Below are positions 36,432-46,205 of a stretch of 52,094 nucleotides of DNA, in pieces. Position 1 is the stretch's first letter; each line of letters starts with the position of its first letter. A program made the translations under genes and the position numbers. A model generated the notes under the pieces. That model was not told the DNA's origin and ran no database searches. It saw nothing but the letters and a program-made list of their open reading frames with translations. This DNA comes from Cytophagales bacterium (GTDB taxonomy: Bacteria > Bacteroidota > Bacteroidia > Cytophagales > Thermoflexibacteraceae). The stretch is taken from NCBI GenBank assembly GCA_947457925.1, contig CANGYA010000007.1, positions 1 to 52,094 of the forward strand. Reading direction: 5' to 3'.

Positions 36432-38474
36432 ATGAACATTACTACAAAATTTACTTTGCTTTGCTCTTCGCTGGTGTTGCTGTGTGGCACTTTCTTGTTT
36501 GTGTTGGTCAATCACGAAACGCAAGAGTCTTTGGAACAAGAAATCAAGTTCAAGTTAGAAAGAGAATCTAATTATGCTATTGGCAATATAGACAGGTTCA
36601 TAGCTGAAAGACTGAATGATATTAGAATTTTGAGTAATGATGCCGTAATTACTTCTGATACAGCTACTTACAGGCAAGTTCGCCAAAGATTATCTTTGTT
36701 TAAACAACAAAATAAACTGTATGTAAGTGTTTCGTTTTTTAATAATGAAAGGGTGCGAATAGCAGACACCGAAGAAAAATCTATTGGCAAACAGCACTCT
36801 TTTTCTAAATATTGGCTCAAAGCCCAAGAAGATGACATTGTGTTAGACATTTCCTATTCAGAGTCTTTGCAGGAAGCAGTCATGCACTTTGTTGCAGTGG
36901 TGCGTAATCAACAAGGCAAACGTATCGGCTTAGTGGTGTCGAGGGTGCTAATTCGCAGTTTGTACCAAGTCTTTAGTGATGTGATAGAAGACAATCAAAC
37001 ACCAAATTTGTATGTAACTCTGTTAGACACCAATGGCGTGATGTTGTACTCTAATAAATTGAAAGACAGTGTTTTAACACAAAAACACCCGAACTTTCAG
37101 TTACTCCAGCAGCAAATTGTCGCACAACAAAGTAATAAAAAGGCATTGAGTTATTTTGAGCATGATAAACAAATTTACTTTTATACTTCCCAACAAGGCT
37201 ACCTCAATTACGAAGGACACGACTGGATTTTTGTGATGAGCCTACCCAAACAAGCAGCTTTTGCTTCTGCCAAAGACTTGCGGTACAAAATTTATTACGT
37301 TTTTGTGCCTGTTATGTTGTTTTCGGTGTTATTGGCAATTTTATTTGGTCGTTATTTTTCAAAGCCTATTGTGCAGCTAAGTCGCATAGCCAAAATTTGG
37401 GGTGCGGGGCATTTAGACACCAAATTTGCACTGCAACACCACCGAAACGATGAAATAGGCAGTTTATCCGAACAATTACAAGGCATGGCTACCCAACTTG
37501 CCCGCAAAATACGTGAACAAGACGATTTGAACAATGAATTAAGCACGACTAACGAAAAACTACAAGAGTTGTACTTTGATGTAGAAAAATACAACCAAAA
37601 TATGAAAGCAAGTATCAACTATGCCGAAAGAATACAGCAAGCTATGTTGCCAAATAAGCAACGGATACAAGGCTTCTTTCCAGATGCTTTTGTACTTTTT
37701 CAGCCTAAAAATGTAGTAAGTGGAGATTTTTACTTCTTTTACGAACTAAAATCTACCCAAAAACAGCTCCTTAGCCAAGAAGTTGCTATCAATTTGCAGC
37801 ATACAGAAAATAAAATTCTACAACATCAGTCAGTAACTTCTATTAAAAAAACACAATATCAAAAGTCGTGTATCATAGCAGCTATAGACTGTACGGGACA
37901 TGGCGTACCGGGTGCTTTAATGTCTGTGATAGGTCATAACGTATTACAGCAACTCATTGGTTACGAAGAACTTACCGAACCTGCACGTATTTTGTACCGC
38001 CTCAACGAAGAAGTACACCGTATTTTGCACCAAGAGTATAGCCGAAATAAAGATGGCATGGACGTAGCTCTTTGTCATATAGACTTTACACAAAAGCAAT
38101 TACAATTTGCAGGGGTACATCGTCCTTTCATCTATTTTTCGCCTGACGGGGAACTTTGCGAAATTAAAGGCAATAAAGTATCTATTGGTGGCAACCCTCG
38201 CCACAACAAGACTTGGCAGGTAGATAATCATGTGTTGCCATTGAAAGATTTACATAGTTTTTACCTCTATTCAGACGGCTACGCAGACCAATTTAATGAT
38301 GTGGCTTATCCTACTAAGTTCACCAATAAGGCTTTTAAAGAATTGCTCAAAAATATTTACACATTAGACATGGCTACGCAAGAACAGATTTTGCAACAAG
38401 AACATCAAATTTGGAAGGGAACAAATTGGCAAACAGATGATATTTTGGTGATTGGCGTGCAGATAAAAGTATGA
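36432..38474 (+). CDS. Cache/HAMP sensor with SpoIIE-type phosphatase domain
   Basis: The ATG at 36432 (MNITTKFTLLCSSLVLLCG) is preferred over a TTG at 36414. 680 residues: a first membrane helix (about 8-26), an extracellular double-Cache-like domain (about 35-280), a second helix (YVFVPVMLFSVLLAILFG), HAMP (SKPIVQLSRIAKIWGAG), a coiled coil, and a SpoIIE phosphatase domain (ASINYAERIQQAM, FQPKNVVSGDFYFF, AAIDCTGHGVPGALMSVIG, KDGMDVALCHI, FYLYSDGYADQFND) with all metal-binding Asp. It senses a small molecule outside the cell and probably dephosphorylates an anti-sigma-antagonist-like protein. Paralogue of 21438-23747. Confidence 0.93.
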   Translation: MNITTKFTLLCSSLVLLCGTFLFVLVNHETQESLEQEIKFKLERESNYAIGNIDRFIAERLNDIRILSNDAVITSDTATYRQVRQRLSLFKQQNKLYVSVSFFNNERVRIADTEEKSIGKQHSFSKYWLKAQEDDIVLDISYSESLQEAVMHFVAVVRNQQGKRIGLVVSRVLIRSLYQVFSDVIEDNQTPNLYVTLLDTNGVMLYSNKLKDSVLTQKHPNFQLLQQQIVAQQSNKKALSYFEHDKQIYFYTSQQGYLNYEGHDWIFVMSLPKQAAFASAKDLRYKIYYVFVPVMLFSVLLAILFGRYFSKPIVQLSRIAKIWGAGHLDTKFALQHHRNDEIGSLSEQLQGMATQLARKIREQDDLNNELSTTNEKLQELYFDVEKYNQNMKASINYAERIQQAMLPNKQRIQGFFPDAFVLFQPKNVVSGDFYFFYELKSTQKQLLSQEVAINLQHTENKILQHQSVTSIKKTQYQKSCIIAAIDCTGHGVPGALMSVIGHNVLQQLIGYEELTEPARILYRLNEEVHRILHQEYSRNKDGMDVALCHIDFTQKQLQFAGVHRPFIYFSPDGELCEIKGNKVSIGGNPRHNKTWQVDNHVLPLKDLHSFYLYSDGYADQFNDVAYPTKFTNKAFKELLKNIYTLDMATQEQILQQEHQIWKGTNWQTDDILVIGVQIKV

Positions 38475-38499
38475 AAATCAAGTATTTGTGATAAAAAAG

Positions 38500-38526
38500 A
38501 AGCTGGTATCATTAGCATACCAGCTT
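38500..38526. terminator. bidirectional terminator between the phosphatase and the biotin-carrier gene
   Basis: 10-bp perfect stem (38500-38509 with 38517-38526), 7-nt loop, with a T-run on the minus strand. Confidence 0.75.
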
Positions 38527-38554
38527 AGGTTTATTAGAATGGGTAAATTAAAAA

Positions 38555-39055
38555 CTATTGGAATTTGATGAGTAAGTGATTTTTTTCTACTCTCTCACCT
38601 TTGTTTACGGCAATTTTTTTGATAATGCCGTCCCCTTGTGCCTTCAATACGTTTTCCATTTTCATTGCCTCCAAAATCAACAAAGTATCTCCTTTTTTCA
38701 CTATATCTCCTTCATTCACAGCTATTTGTAAAATAAGACCGGGCATAGGTGCTTTCAAATCATTTACTTTTTGAGCAGACGCATTGCCCATGCCTAATTG
38801 TTCCAATAACAAGTCGAAACGGTCTTTGGCATTCATTTCTAACAATTTACCGTTTACTTTAAGTGTAAAAGTTTTGGCAGAAAAATCTATATGAACTACC
38901 TCTACATTATAAGATTGATTTTGGTAAACAATGTGGTATTGTTGAGGGGCTATTTGTACGAAATCCCATTGTATAGGTGTCTGATTAACAAGGACTTGTG
39001 TTTTGTCTTGTGAAACTTCTAAGGTTTGGGTATTATTAACCGTAACTTTTAACAT
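38555..39055 (-). CDS. biotin/lipoyl-carrier domain protein
   Basis: 166 residues with the biotinyl-lysine motif EAMKMENVL (Lys132) inside the C-terminal barrel (APMPGLILQIAVNEGDIVKKGDTLLI; GERVEKNHLLIKF). The N-terminal half has short beta strands as in the carrier subunits of acyl-CoA or pyruvate carboxylases. It resembles the biotin carrier subunit of a propionyl/methylcrotonyl-CoA-type carboxylase rather than the AccB of fatty-acid synthesis, which has a longer Ala/Pro linker. The carboxylase subunits are not nearby. A promoter lies at 39139-39172. Confidence 0.85.
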   Translation of the reverse strand: MLKVTVNNTQTLEVSQDKTQVLVNQTPIQWDFVQIAPQQYHIVYQNQSYNVEVVHIDFSAKTFTLKVNGKLLEMNAKDRFDLLLEQLGMGNASAQKVNDLKAPMPGLILQIAVNEGDIVKKGDTLLILEAMKMENVLKAQGDGIIKKIAVNKGERVEKNHLLIKFQ

Positions 39056-39138
39056 GATGGTAACGTTGAGTGTATAAAGAACAGAGGTAATTGGTTTATT
39101 CTTTGCAATAATTGTGCTGATAGCTGGAATTTTCGCTG

Positions 39139-39172
39139 CAAATTTACAAGTGTTTTTGCGAAATAGCCAAAA
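39139..39172 (-). promoter_or_regulatory. promoter of the biotin-carrier gene (-33 TTTTG, -7 TAAATTTG)
   Basis: On the minus strand TTTTG (39172-39168) and TAAATTTG (39146-39139) are about 21 bp apart. The leader to the ATG is about 75 nt. Confidence 0.65.
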
Positions 39173-39239
39173 TACTTACGTCCTTTATTTTTAGTAAAAA
39201 CTTTTGGCTAAGATTATGAGGTTTTAGGTTGCACATTTC

Positions 39240-41240
39240 TTACGCTATTTCCCCTTCCGCCACCCCATACAATTCCAATACCAACTCATCTATTTTTTCC
39301 AAAAAATATAAAGTTTCTCTGTCTATTCGTTGCTTTTCGGTAGGTAGTTGGGCGGTGTGATGCTCTGTTTTGAGGACTAATACTTTTTCTACATATTGCA
39401 CTATTTTATCATGTAAGTTTTTTTCTTTTTTATTATTAAAATCAATAGGCGGAATAGGCAGTTGCGATAGTGTATTGCGAGAATATTCATAGTAGCCGTC
39501 CCTTTTCAGTTTGCCTACTAAGGTATTGTAGAAGTTCATGAATTTGCTATTCAAGATGCCCAAAATAAATTTTAAAGCAAGAGGCACTTCTTCTTTTTTT
39601 ACTAAAATAAAAGTGTCTGTTAAAGTGTAAAAATTTTGGTGGTCTTGGCAAGTATCATAAGCAAACTTATTGCCTTTGGCGTACAAAGGTGTTAAGATTT
39701 TTTCTTTAGCAGTTTGGAATAAATGTAAATTTCGAGGCACACTTACAGAGTACCACGTACCTTGACCATTTTTAAACTCAAACCGTTGTACTAATCTATC
39801 ATAAAACTGTTCCAAATATTTCTTAGTTTTAGGATATTTATCTATTAGTGTATCTTGTAAAGTTAATATCAAATACAAGTTCCTATGACTAATATGATAG
39901 GGTTGAATATCTCTTGTTTTGACATACTTTTGTAGTAATTCTTTTTCTAATTTATTGGTTTTCAGTATTTTTTCATCTACAATAAAAACCTCATTTAAAC
40001 CAGATGTTATCCCCTGCCCCATTTCTACTAACTGACTGAGTACAGGAAAATTTGCTAACTTTTCTTGTAAATTTCTATGGGCTTGGTTGCTAAAACTCCA
40101 ATTCGCAGGGTGCAGGCTGTTGGGGTTTAAGGTGTAGGTAGTGGCAATGGTGTTGCCCAATAATTTTTTATCGGGAATAGCCCGCAACTCCTCGCCAAAC
40201 TGCATGACTTGAATAGGCTGTGGCGTATCACTTTTCACAAATGTATTGATAACGGTCAGCGTATTCACACCCTCAAAAATTTGAATGTTCTTAAAATCTA
40301 CAATTTCCTGAATTTGGTAATGCGTCTGCATAAATTTTCTAAACGACAAGGCATTTTTAGAATTAAAATAATACCTTTCATTTATCATACTTAGTATGCC
40401 ATTGGTTTTCAGCAGCTTATGAGCCATTGCCATAAAGAAAAAATAAATGTTGCTTTGGCGAGTAGCAAAGTCCGCAAACTTCTTTTCTAAGTAATCTTTT
40501 TGTTCAGTGGGCAGTGTATCCAATGAAAAATACGGAGGATTGCCTATCACAAAATCAAATCCGCCTTGTTTGATAACCGCAGGAAAGCCTTGTTTCCAAT
40601 CAAACGTATTAATTTTACGTTTTTCTATGGGTGTAAGAAAAAGACTATTTTCGTAAAAATCATGGCTAATCAACGAATTACCATCAAGCACATTGTGGTC
40701 TAAGGTCGGCAATACTCTTTCTTTAATCAGTTGGTTTTGTTCTTTTACGCTGGCGGGGGTTTCGCCCTCCAAACACTTAATCAACAAACTCAACTTGGCA
40801 ACTTCTACGGCTTGCGTGTCTATGTCCACCCCAAAAATATTGTTCAACAAAATCTGCTTTTTTACGGCACTCGTTAGTCTGTCATCTGGCGTGAGTTCCT
40901 TTACTTTTTTGCCACTTTCCTTTTGCTTGCGATAATAAGTTTCGTGATAGTTGAGCAAAAAATGGTACGTACCCAACAAAAAAGAACCCGAACCACAAGA
41001 AGGGTCTAATATTTTGAGTTGGGCTATCTGTTCGGGTGTTTGTTGGGCTATTGCCTTGCCGATGGTTTGCTGCACTATGTAGTCCACAATACATTTAGGC
41101 GTATAATAAACCCCTAATTCACGCCTTAATTCGGGAAATTGGGCTATAAAATTTTCATAGAAAGATGCCCAATCATCAGCTTTTAAAAACTCATCTTGAT
41201 GCTCCCAAAGATATTTACCCCATTCCTCTAAAAAATTCAT
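39240..41240 (-). CDS. Eco57I-like N6-adenine methylase without nuclease domain (666 aa)
   Basis: DNA adenine methyltransferase. SAM motif DPSCGSGSFLLG (79-90), catalytic NPPY (234-237) and a long target-recognition half with the C-terminal pattern of Type IIG/Eco57I enzymes. It lacks the 365-residue nuclease-bearing N-terminus of the gene upstream: before VYYTP it has only 44 residues (DDWASFYENFIAQFPELRRELG). Residues 44-237 are nearly identical to the matching part of the 935-residue enzyme, and the halves after NPPY differ. It probably modifies a different site from its neighbour. It lies 42 bp after that gene in the same direction, so the two are one unit. Confidence 0.88.
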   Translation of the reverse strand: MNFLEEWGKYLWEHQDEFLKADDWASFYENFIAQFPELRRELGVYYTPKCIVDYIVQQTIGKAIAQQTPEQIAQLKILDPSCGSGSFLLGTYHFLLNYHETYYRKQKESGKKVKELTPDDRLTSAVKKQILLNNIFGVDIDTQAVEVAKLSLLIKCLEGETPASVKEQNQLIKERVLPTLDHNVLDGNSLISHDFYENSLFLTPIEKRKINTFDWKQGFPAVIKQGGFDFVIGNPPYFSLDTLPTEQKDYLEKKFADFATRQSNIYFFFMAMAHKLLKTNGILSMINERYYFNSKNALSFRKFMQTHYQIQEIVDFKNIQIFEGVNTLTVINTFVKSDTPQPIQVMQFGEELRAIPDKKLLGNTIATTYTLNPNSLHPANWSFSNQAHRNLQEKLANFPVLSQLVEMGQGITSGLNEVFIVDEKILKTNKLEKELLQKYVKTRDIQPYHISHRNLYLILTLQDTLIDKYPKTKKYLEQFYDRLVQRFEFKNGQGTWYSVSVPRNLHLFQTAKEKILTPLYAKGNKFAYDTCQDHQNFYTLTDTFILVKKEEVPLALKFILGILNSKFMNFYNTLVGKLKRDGYYEYSRNTLSQLPIPPIDFNNKKEKNLHDKIVQYVEKVLVLKTEHHTAQLPTEKQRIDRETLYFLEKIDELVLELYGVAEGEIA

Positions 41241-41282
41241 AGCAGTTTTTCTGCAATGAAAAAAGGTTAGTCCGTAAAAGAT

Positions 41283-44090
41283 TTACGAAGTAAAATGTTT
41301 TTCTATCATTGCTATTTCTTCTGGCGAAAGTTGGTAGAGTTGATAAATTAAATTATCTAATTGATTTTCAGTAGCTTCTAAAACTCTACCGAGCAGTACT
41401 TTGTCTTGTGGTACACGAGCAGCAGTTATTTTTTGCTGCAAATCCATAAGTTTCTCAACTAACATAATTAACTGTTCGTATTGCTGTTTTTGCTGTTTAT
41501 TATTCAAATCCAAAACTTTGATAGGTAGCTGTTCTAAATAAGCTATTGGAATTTTAGGAAATAATTTTTTGGAATTTTTAAACTTGACATTCATGTAAAA
41601 AGACATCAACTTAGAGTTTAAAATACCTAAAATATATTTGAGATTAGTTGAGCCAACCGCCAATACATTATACACATCACACACATTGTAGTAATGTTGG
41701 TTGTCATAAACAGCTATTATTTCATGTCCAATACGCCTAATTAAAAGTTTTTCATTTTCATAAATACTTCTATCTTTAAAATTACTCAAATCTTTTTCAT
41801 CATAAAGTACATATTTTCCCTCAAAAGTCAAATTATACCGTTTGATACAACGACCTGCCACAATAGGCTTTGCCCCTTTTTTTGGCTTGTCCACTACATA
41901 AACAGACTGATAACCGTATTCAACCCCTCTTGCAAATTTGACTAATTGTTGTAATGGGGTAGTATGATTAGCTATTTTATATTCTATTGTTTTTTCTTCT
42001 TTTGAAGTATAAATATTAAAAATTTGTTCTGTATTTTGTAAAAAATCATCTTGTAAAAACTCTTTGTATGACATATTTTGTAAAAAATTACCCACAAAAG
42101 TTTTTATTTTATTTTCTGGTGTATAACCCTTTGAAAAAACAAAAATACAAGTATCAACAGAAGCTTGTTTAAATACATTAGCCCCTAAATCTAAAAGCAA
42201 CTCTATATTGGTTTGTGTAAGCAGTAATTTCCTAATCTTACTATAACGCAAATTAGTTAGCAAATTGCTTGGAACAATTAAACTTACAGTTGCCTGATTT
42301 TTAGTGAGTTGAATAGCTTTTTCTATAAACAACAAATAACTTTCTAACTCAATATCTGCATATTTGAACCTATTTTTTAAATAGCTTTTTTGAGGTTCTG
42401 AAAAAACAGCCCCATACGGAGGATTGCCAATCACACAGTCAAAACCGCCTTGTTTAAAGACCTCTGCAAAGCCTTGTTTCCAATCAAACGTATTGATTTT
42501 TCGCATTTCTTTGGAAGTAGGAAAAAAACCTGTGTCATAGAAATCATGATTTATCAAAGAATTTCCACACAAAATATTATTATCCAATGTAGGCAAAACC
42601 CTATCTTTAAAAAGTATATTTTGTTCTTTTACGCTGGCGGGGGTTTCGCCCTCCAAACACTTAATCAACAAACTCAACTTGGCAACTTCTACGGCTTGCG
42701 TGTCTATGTCCACACCAAAAATATTGTTCAATAAAATTTGCTTTTTTACGGCACTCGTTAGCGTATCGTCTGGGGTAAGTTCCTTTACTTTTTTGCCCTG
42801 ATTTTTGAGGGTGCGGTAGTAATCTTCATGGTAGTTGAGCAAATATTGGTAAGCACCCAACAAAAAAGAACCCGAACCACAAGAAGGGTCTAAAATTTTG
42901 AGTTGGGCTATCTGTTCAGGAGTTTGTTGGGCTATTGCCTTGCCTATGGTTTGCTGCACTATGTAGTCCACGATGTACTGCGGGGTGTAGTACACGCCAC
43001 CTGCTCGCCTTACGTCAAGTTTGGTATCTATATGTGCCGTTTTCTGTTCGTCTATCGTAATGACACTACCCAAAAACTGTTCGTAAGCAGCCCCTAAAAT
43101 TTCGACAGGAATAACAGAAAAGTCAAAACCATTTTCTGCGTACAGTTCTAAAATTATATTTTTGATAACCTTGTTATCAACTTTGAGGTGTCTGGTTACG
43201 TGGTCTTTTTTGAAATCAAACAAGCCCGAATTGTACCGTTGGTCGGCAGCGTAAAACAGTTGATAGACGTTTTCATAGATATTCCCCTTTTTCGTACACT
43301 CTTTGAGTTGGTTTTTTGACTCAATATTTCGGTCTTCAGCTATTTTCAAGAACAGTAACCTGTCTAATGTTTGTTGTACGGCATAGTTCAAATCAAATTC
43401 GTCTATTTCAGGGTTGCGTGTAACCAAACTTGTTGCCAAATAAGCTCGCCACTTTTCTAACTCCTTCAAAAACACCACTGTAACACTTTCTTTTTGGCTA
43501 AAATCTTTGGCATATTTTTGAGTGAGTTTGTCTATACTCCCCTGCATGACATTATTTTTTTCAAACGTATCCCAAAAAAAGTCAAATTCTTTAAGGTAGT
43601 CTTTGTAAGTATAATAAAGCAACCTTCCTTTTTGGGCGGTGTCTTTGTCTGTGGGTTTTCGGGTGGTGTTATACAGTGCAAACTCCTCAAAATCAGTGAG
43701 TAAGGAAATTAGCAAGCCCCCCTGCCAACCGTACAAGCGAAGTTGTTGGGCGGGGTTGCTGTCGTCTTTGATATTAACAGAAGGTTTTTTAGTTTCTACA
43801 TAAAAGAAGTTCCGATTTTCCTCTCGTCTAAACAAATAATCAGGGTATTTCGTGCTTATACCCTTCCGCAACAACGCCTCATGCACTACCTCCTTGCGGA
43901 AAGGGGCAAAGTTTTGGTCATTGTTAATGTCCCAATTCAAGGCACGAAAAAACGGATTGACAAACTCTATACGGGTTTGCGTTTCGTTGTATGTACCACT
44001 TTTGTAGTGGGGCAAAAACTCCTCAAACTTGCCTACCAACTCGGCAATGAGGGCGTAGGCTTCGGCTTTGGTGTAAATTTGGAATTGCAT
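41283..44090 (-). CDS. Eco57I-like Type IIG restriction-modification enzyme (935 aa)
   Basis: Single-chain restriction and modification enzyme. The N-terminal HSDR_N-like nuclease has the PD-(D/E)XK residues Asp84 (YPDYLF) and Glu99-Thr-Lys101 (YVETKKP). A helical linker (150-360) is followed by the methylase with VYYTP (366), SAM motif DPSCGSGSFLLG (401-412), NPPY (about 556-559), and the C-terminal target-recognition half. Complete, no frameshift. It shares a nearly identical core with the gene downstream. Both strands can be cut and methylated by such enzymes, and a self-defence role is the family norm. The recognition sequence cannot be read. Confidence 0.9.
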   Translation of the reverse strand: MQFQIYTKAEAYALIAELVGKFEEFLPHYKSGTYNETQTRIEFVNPFFRALNWDINNDQNFAPFRKEVVHEALLRKGISTKYPDYLFRREENRNFFYVETKKPSVNIKDDSNPAQQLRLYGWQGGLLISLLTDFEEFALYNTTRKPTDKDTAQKGRLLYYTYKDYLKEFDFFWDTFEKNNVMQGSIDKLTQKYAKDFSQKESVTVVFLKELEKWRAYLATSLVTRNPEIDEFDLNYAVQQTLDRLLFLKIAEDRNIESKNQLKECTKKGNIYENVYQLFYAADQRYNSGLFDFKKDHVTRHLKVDNKVIKNIILELYAENGFDFSVIPVEILGAAYEQFLGSVITIDEQKTAHIDTKLDVRRAGGVYYTPQYIVDYIVQQTIGKAIAQQTPEQIAQLKILDPSCGSGSFLLGAYQYLLNYHEDYYRTLKNQGKKVKELTPDDTLTSAVKKQILLNNIFGVDIDTQAVEVAKLSLLIKCLEGETPASVKEQNILFKDRVLPTLDNNILCGNSLINHDFYDTGFFPTSKEMRKINTFDWKQGFAEVFKQGGFDCVIGNPPYGAVFSEPQKSYLKNRFKYADIELESYLLFIEKAIQLTKNQATVSLIVPSNLLTNLRYSKIRKLLLTQTNIELLLDLGANVFKQASVDTCIFVFSKGYTPENKIKTFVGNFLQNMSYKEFLQDDFLQNTEQIFNIYTSKEEKTIEYKIANHTTPLQQLVKFARGVEYGYQSVYVVDKPKKGAKPIVAGRCIKRYNLTFEGKYVLYDEKDLSNFKDRSIYENEKLLIRRIGHEIIAVYDNQHYYNVCDVYNVLAVGSTNLKYILGILNSKLMSFYMNVKFKNSKKLFPKIPIAYLEQLPIKVLDLNNKQQKQQYEQLIMLVEKLMDLQQKITAARVPQDKVLLGRVLEATENQLDNLIYQLYQLSPEEIAMIEKHFTS

Positions 44091-44279
44091 AGTGCAAAAA
44101 TAGAGTTTTTATTGATTTTTTAGCCTCAAAATCTACTTAGGTTTTCTGGTGTCATGCTATAAATTATTATACAAAAAGTGTTTAGCTCTACTATTTCTTC
44201 GAGAATTTTTAAGACAGTTCGTTAGTTCTTCTATAGTTTTTAAGGCACGATACTAATGCACCACAGCCAAAGTTTCTTT

Positions 44280-45341
44280 TTAAGGTGCTTTTTTAACACA
44301 AACCTGCCTTTGTGCCTCACAACAACAGCCGTTTTGTTGGTGCAACTGCCTGAATAGCTGCATAGCTGTAGTTTCGTGGGGACGAGCCTGAATCGTAGGA
44401 TTAGGCGTACTGTTTTGTTCTTGTTGAATTTCTTGTAAATCTTCGGGGTTAAAACTTTGTGGAATGAGGCTTTGCAAATCGGGTTGTCCTGCATCTACCC
44501 AGCAAGTGTACCAAAAATCTGCTACCATTTGAATAGAAGCACGCATACGCCGTTCTACCTGCCCATTGAGGCGTTGGTGGTAGGCTTGCGAAAAGTCTTT
44601 TGAATAGACTCTTGTAGGAATATTGTTTCGAGTTTCAAAACCAAATTTACGGTCTTCGCCCATAGCTGCGGTGAGTTCTTTTTCGAAACGCAAGACAGAA
44701 TCTAAGGCAAAATGAGCATTACTTACTGCCTCCCAAGCCGTATTCAAAGGATTGTCTAAATATTGAGCTTTGCGGTCAAATAAAAAATCGTATTGCGAAG
44801 AAAATAATTCGGGCAGCCGAGATTCCCAAAAACCATGTATGCCTATCTGCCCTGTTTTTTGTCCATTATAATTTTCGGTAGTGTGTAAAGGCACATTTGC
44901 ATCTCCTATATAATGCCCAATGTCTGCGGATACCAACAAAATTTTTTTGACATTTTTCTCCTTAAAGGCTTCTGTCAGTTGGAATTTCATCTTGTAAATG
45001 TGCCAAGGGACTATGCCGTAGGCTTGCAGCGTATCTTCTGTATATTTTTCTATAGCTTTTTTCCAAGTGCGAGGCATTTTGTATATTGCAGAGTCGCCAT
45101 AAATATCTATGTCTATATAATGGCGTTGAGCTTCGCCTTCTACGGCATAACGGCGTTTGTCGGGGTTCACAGCATTTTCGGTAATAAACTGAATATGGTA
45201 TTTGTAAAAGCCCAACATTTCGGGAGGTAACGTAAAAACCGCCATTCTGTTGATAAGTTGATGCCCAAAAAAGCCCCAACATTGGGCTACAGTAGGCAAT
45301 AAACACACTACGAATGTGAGAAAGTAACGTAATAATTGCAT
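44280..45341 (-). CDS. exported S1/P1 nuclease / zinc-dependent phospholipase C-type hydrolase
   Basis: Periplasmic or secreted trinuclear-zinc hydrolase. Signal peptide 1-21 (ending VAQC), then WGFFGH, in which the mature N-terminal Trp22 and His27 are spaced as in the S1/P1 family (Trp1, His6). RHYIDIDIY and ADIGHYIGDANVPLHTTENYNGQ give further zinc ligands and IHGFWES the last. It cleaves nucleic acids or phospholipids; the spacing favours S1/P1. It ends in a Cys-rich tail (CCCEAQRQVC). A TAACTTTA element sits only 6 bp before the ATG, so the transcript may be leaderless. Confidence 0.75.
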   Translation of the reverse strand: MQLLRYFLTFVVCLLPTVAQCWGFFGHQLINRMAVFTLPPEMLGFYKYHIQFITENAVNPDKRRYAVEGEAQRHYIDIDIYGDSAIYKMPRTWKKAIEKYTEDTLQAYGIVPWHIYKMKFQLTEAFKEKNVKKILLVSADIGHYIGDANVPLHTTENYNGQKTGQIGIHGFWESRLPELFSSQYDFLFDRKAQYLDNPLNTAWEAVSNAHFALDSVLRFEKELTAAMGEDRKFGFETRNNIPTRVYSKDFSQAYHQRLNGQVERRMRASIQMVADFWYTCWVDAGQPDLQSLIPQSFNPEDLQEIQQEQNSTPNPTIQARPHETTAMQLFRQLHQQNGCCCEAQRQVCVKKAP

Positions 45342-45422
45342 ACAAATAAAGTTAGTAGGTAAGCTATGTGTTAAATATAACAGCAGTTATCTCAAAGATA
45401 TTGATAGACAAAACTAAAAAAC

Positions 45423-45451
45423 ACTTTCCAAGTCTTTTAGACTTGGAAAGT
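45423..45451. repeat. 12-bp hairpin in the divergent spacer
   Basis: Arms 45423-45434 and 45440-45451 pair perfectly. It lies between two divergent genes, so it is not at a gene end. It may be a leftover terminator. Confidence 0.5.
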
Positions 45452-45602
45452 TTGTGAAGTACTATCAACACTTTTACAACTACCAATATAACATTTTTTG
45501 AAGAACTATTCATCAACGCTATGTTTAGAAATAAAAACATTTTTTTTACTTTGTGCAACCCTTCACTTTTTTCTTTGTCTTTCTACCAAATAAAAGACCT
45601 CT

Positions 45603-46199
45603 ATGGATATAGCTGTTCATTTATCATCTTTGTCAAAATCTTCCTTAGCGGTGAGTTTCTCGCCATCACCACAAGCACTTTCTTTAGTAGAAAGATGTTT
45701 GGCGGGAGATAGAAAAGCACAATTTGACTTGTACCAACAGTACGCCAAAGCCATGTATAATTGTTGCTTGCGAATAGTAAACCACGACACAGAGGCAGAA
45801 GATGTATTGCAAGAAGCCTTTTTGTTGGCTTTTAGGCGGTTGGGCGAATACCGCAAAGAGGCAGAATTTGGGGCTTGGTTGAAACGAATTGTCGTGAATA
45901 CCGCCATTAATCACATTCGGAAACGTAGAATGGATTTGCTACCCATAGAAAATGCCAAAGGGCAATTAGACGATACCGAGCAAGACCGCCAAAGAGATGC
46001 CAACTTGAGCTATGAAGTAGAAAAAGTGAAAAGGGCTATTCAACAACTGCCAGACGGTTTTCGTGTTGTAACTACTTTGTACTTATTAGAGGGCTACGAC
46101 CATGTAGAAATTGCAGAAATTTTAGGCATTTCTGAATCTACCTCTAAGTCGCAATACAACAGAGCAAAGGCAAAATTGAGAGAAATTTTAACTAACTAA
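45603..46199 (+). CDS. ECF-family RNA polymerase sigma factor (198 aa)
   Basis: Alternative sigma factor of the extracytoplasmic-function type. Region 2 (QFDLYQQYAKAMYNCCLRIV, EDVLQEAFLLAF, FGAWLKRIVVNTAINHIRK) and region 4 (LPDGFRVVTTLYLLEGYDHVEIAEILGISESTSKSQYNRAKAKLR) are complete. The gene for its likely anti-sigma factor begins 6 bp after its stop. A TGCAACC...GTC pair lies upstream at 45554-45579; its CAACC block resembles the motif upstream of two exported-protein genes at 29503-29529 and 30286-30312. That shared element may be its own promoter, giving autoregulation. Confidence 0.92.
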   Translation: MDIAVHLSSLSKSSLAVSFSPSPQALSLVERCLAGDRKAQFDLYQQYAKAMYNCCLRIVNHDTEAEDVLQEAFLLAFRRLGEYRKEAEFGAWLKRIVVNTAINHIRKRRMDLLPIENAKGQLDDTEQDRQRDANLSYEVEKVKRAIQQLPDGFRVVTTLYLLEGYDHVEIAEILGISESTSKSQYNRAKAKLREILTN

Positions 46200-46205
46200 A
46201 TAGCT

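Noticed and set aside
43743-44123. 126-codon plus-strand frame opposite the restriction enzyme
   Set aside because: Shadow frame with no domain.
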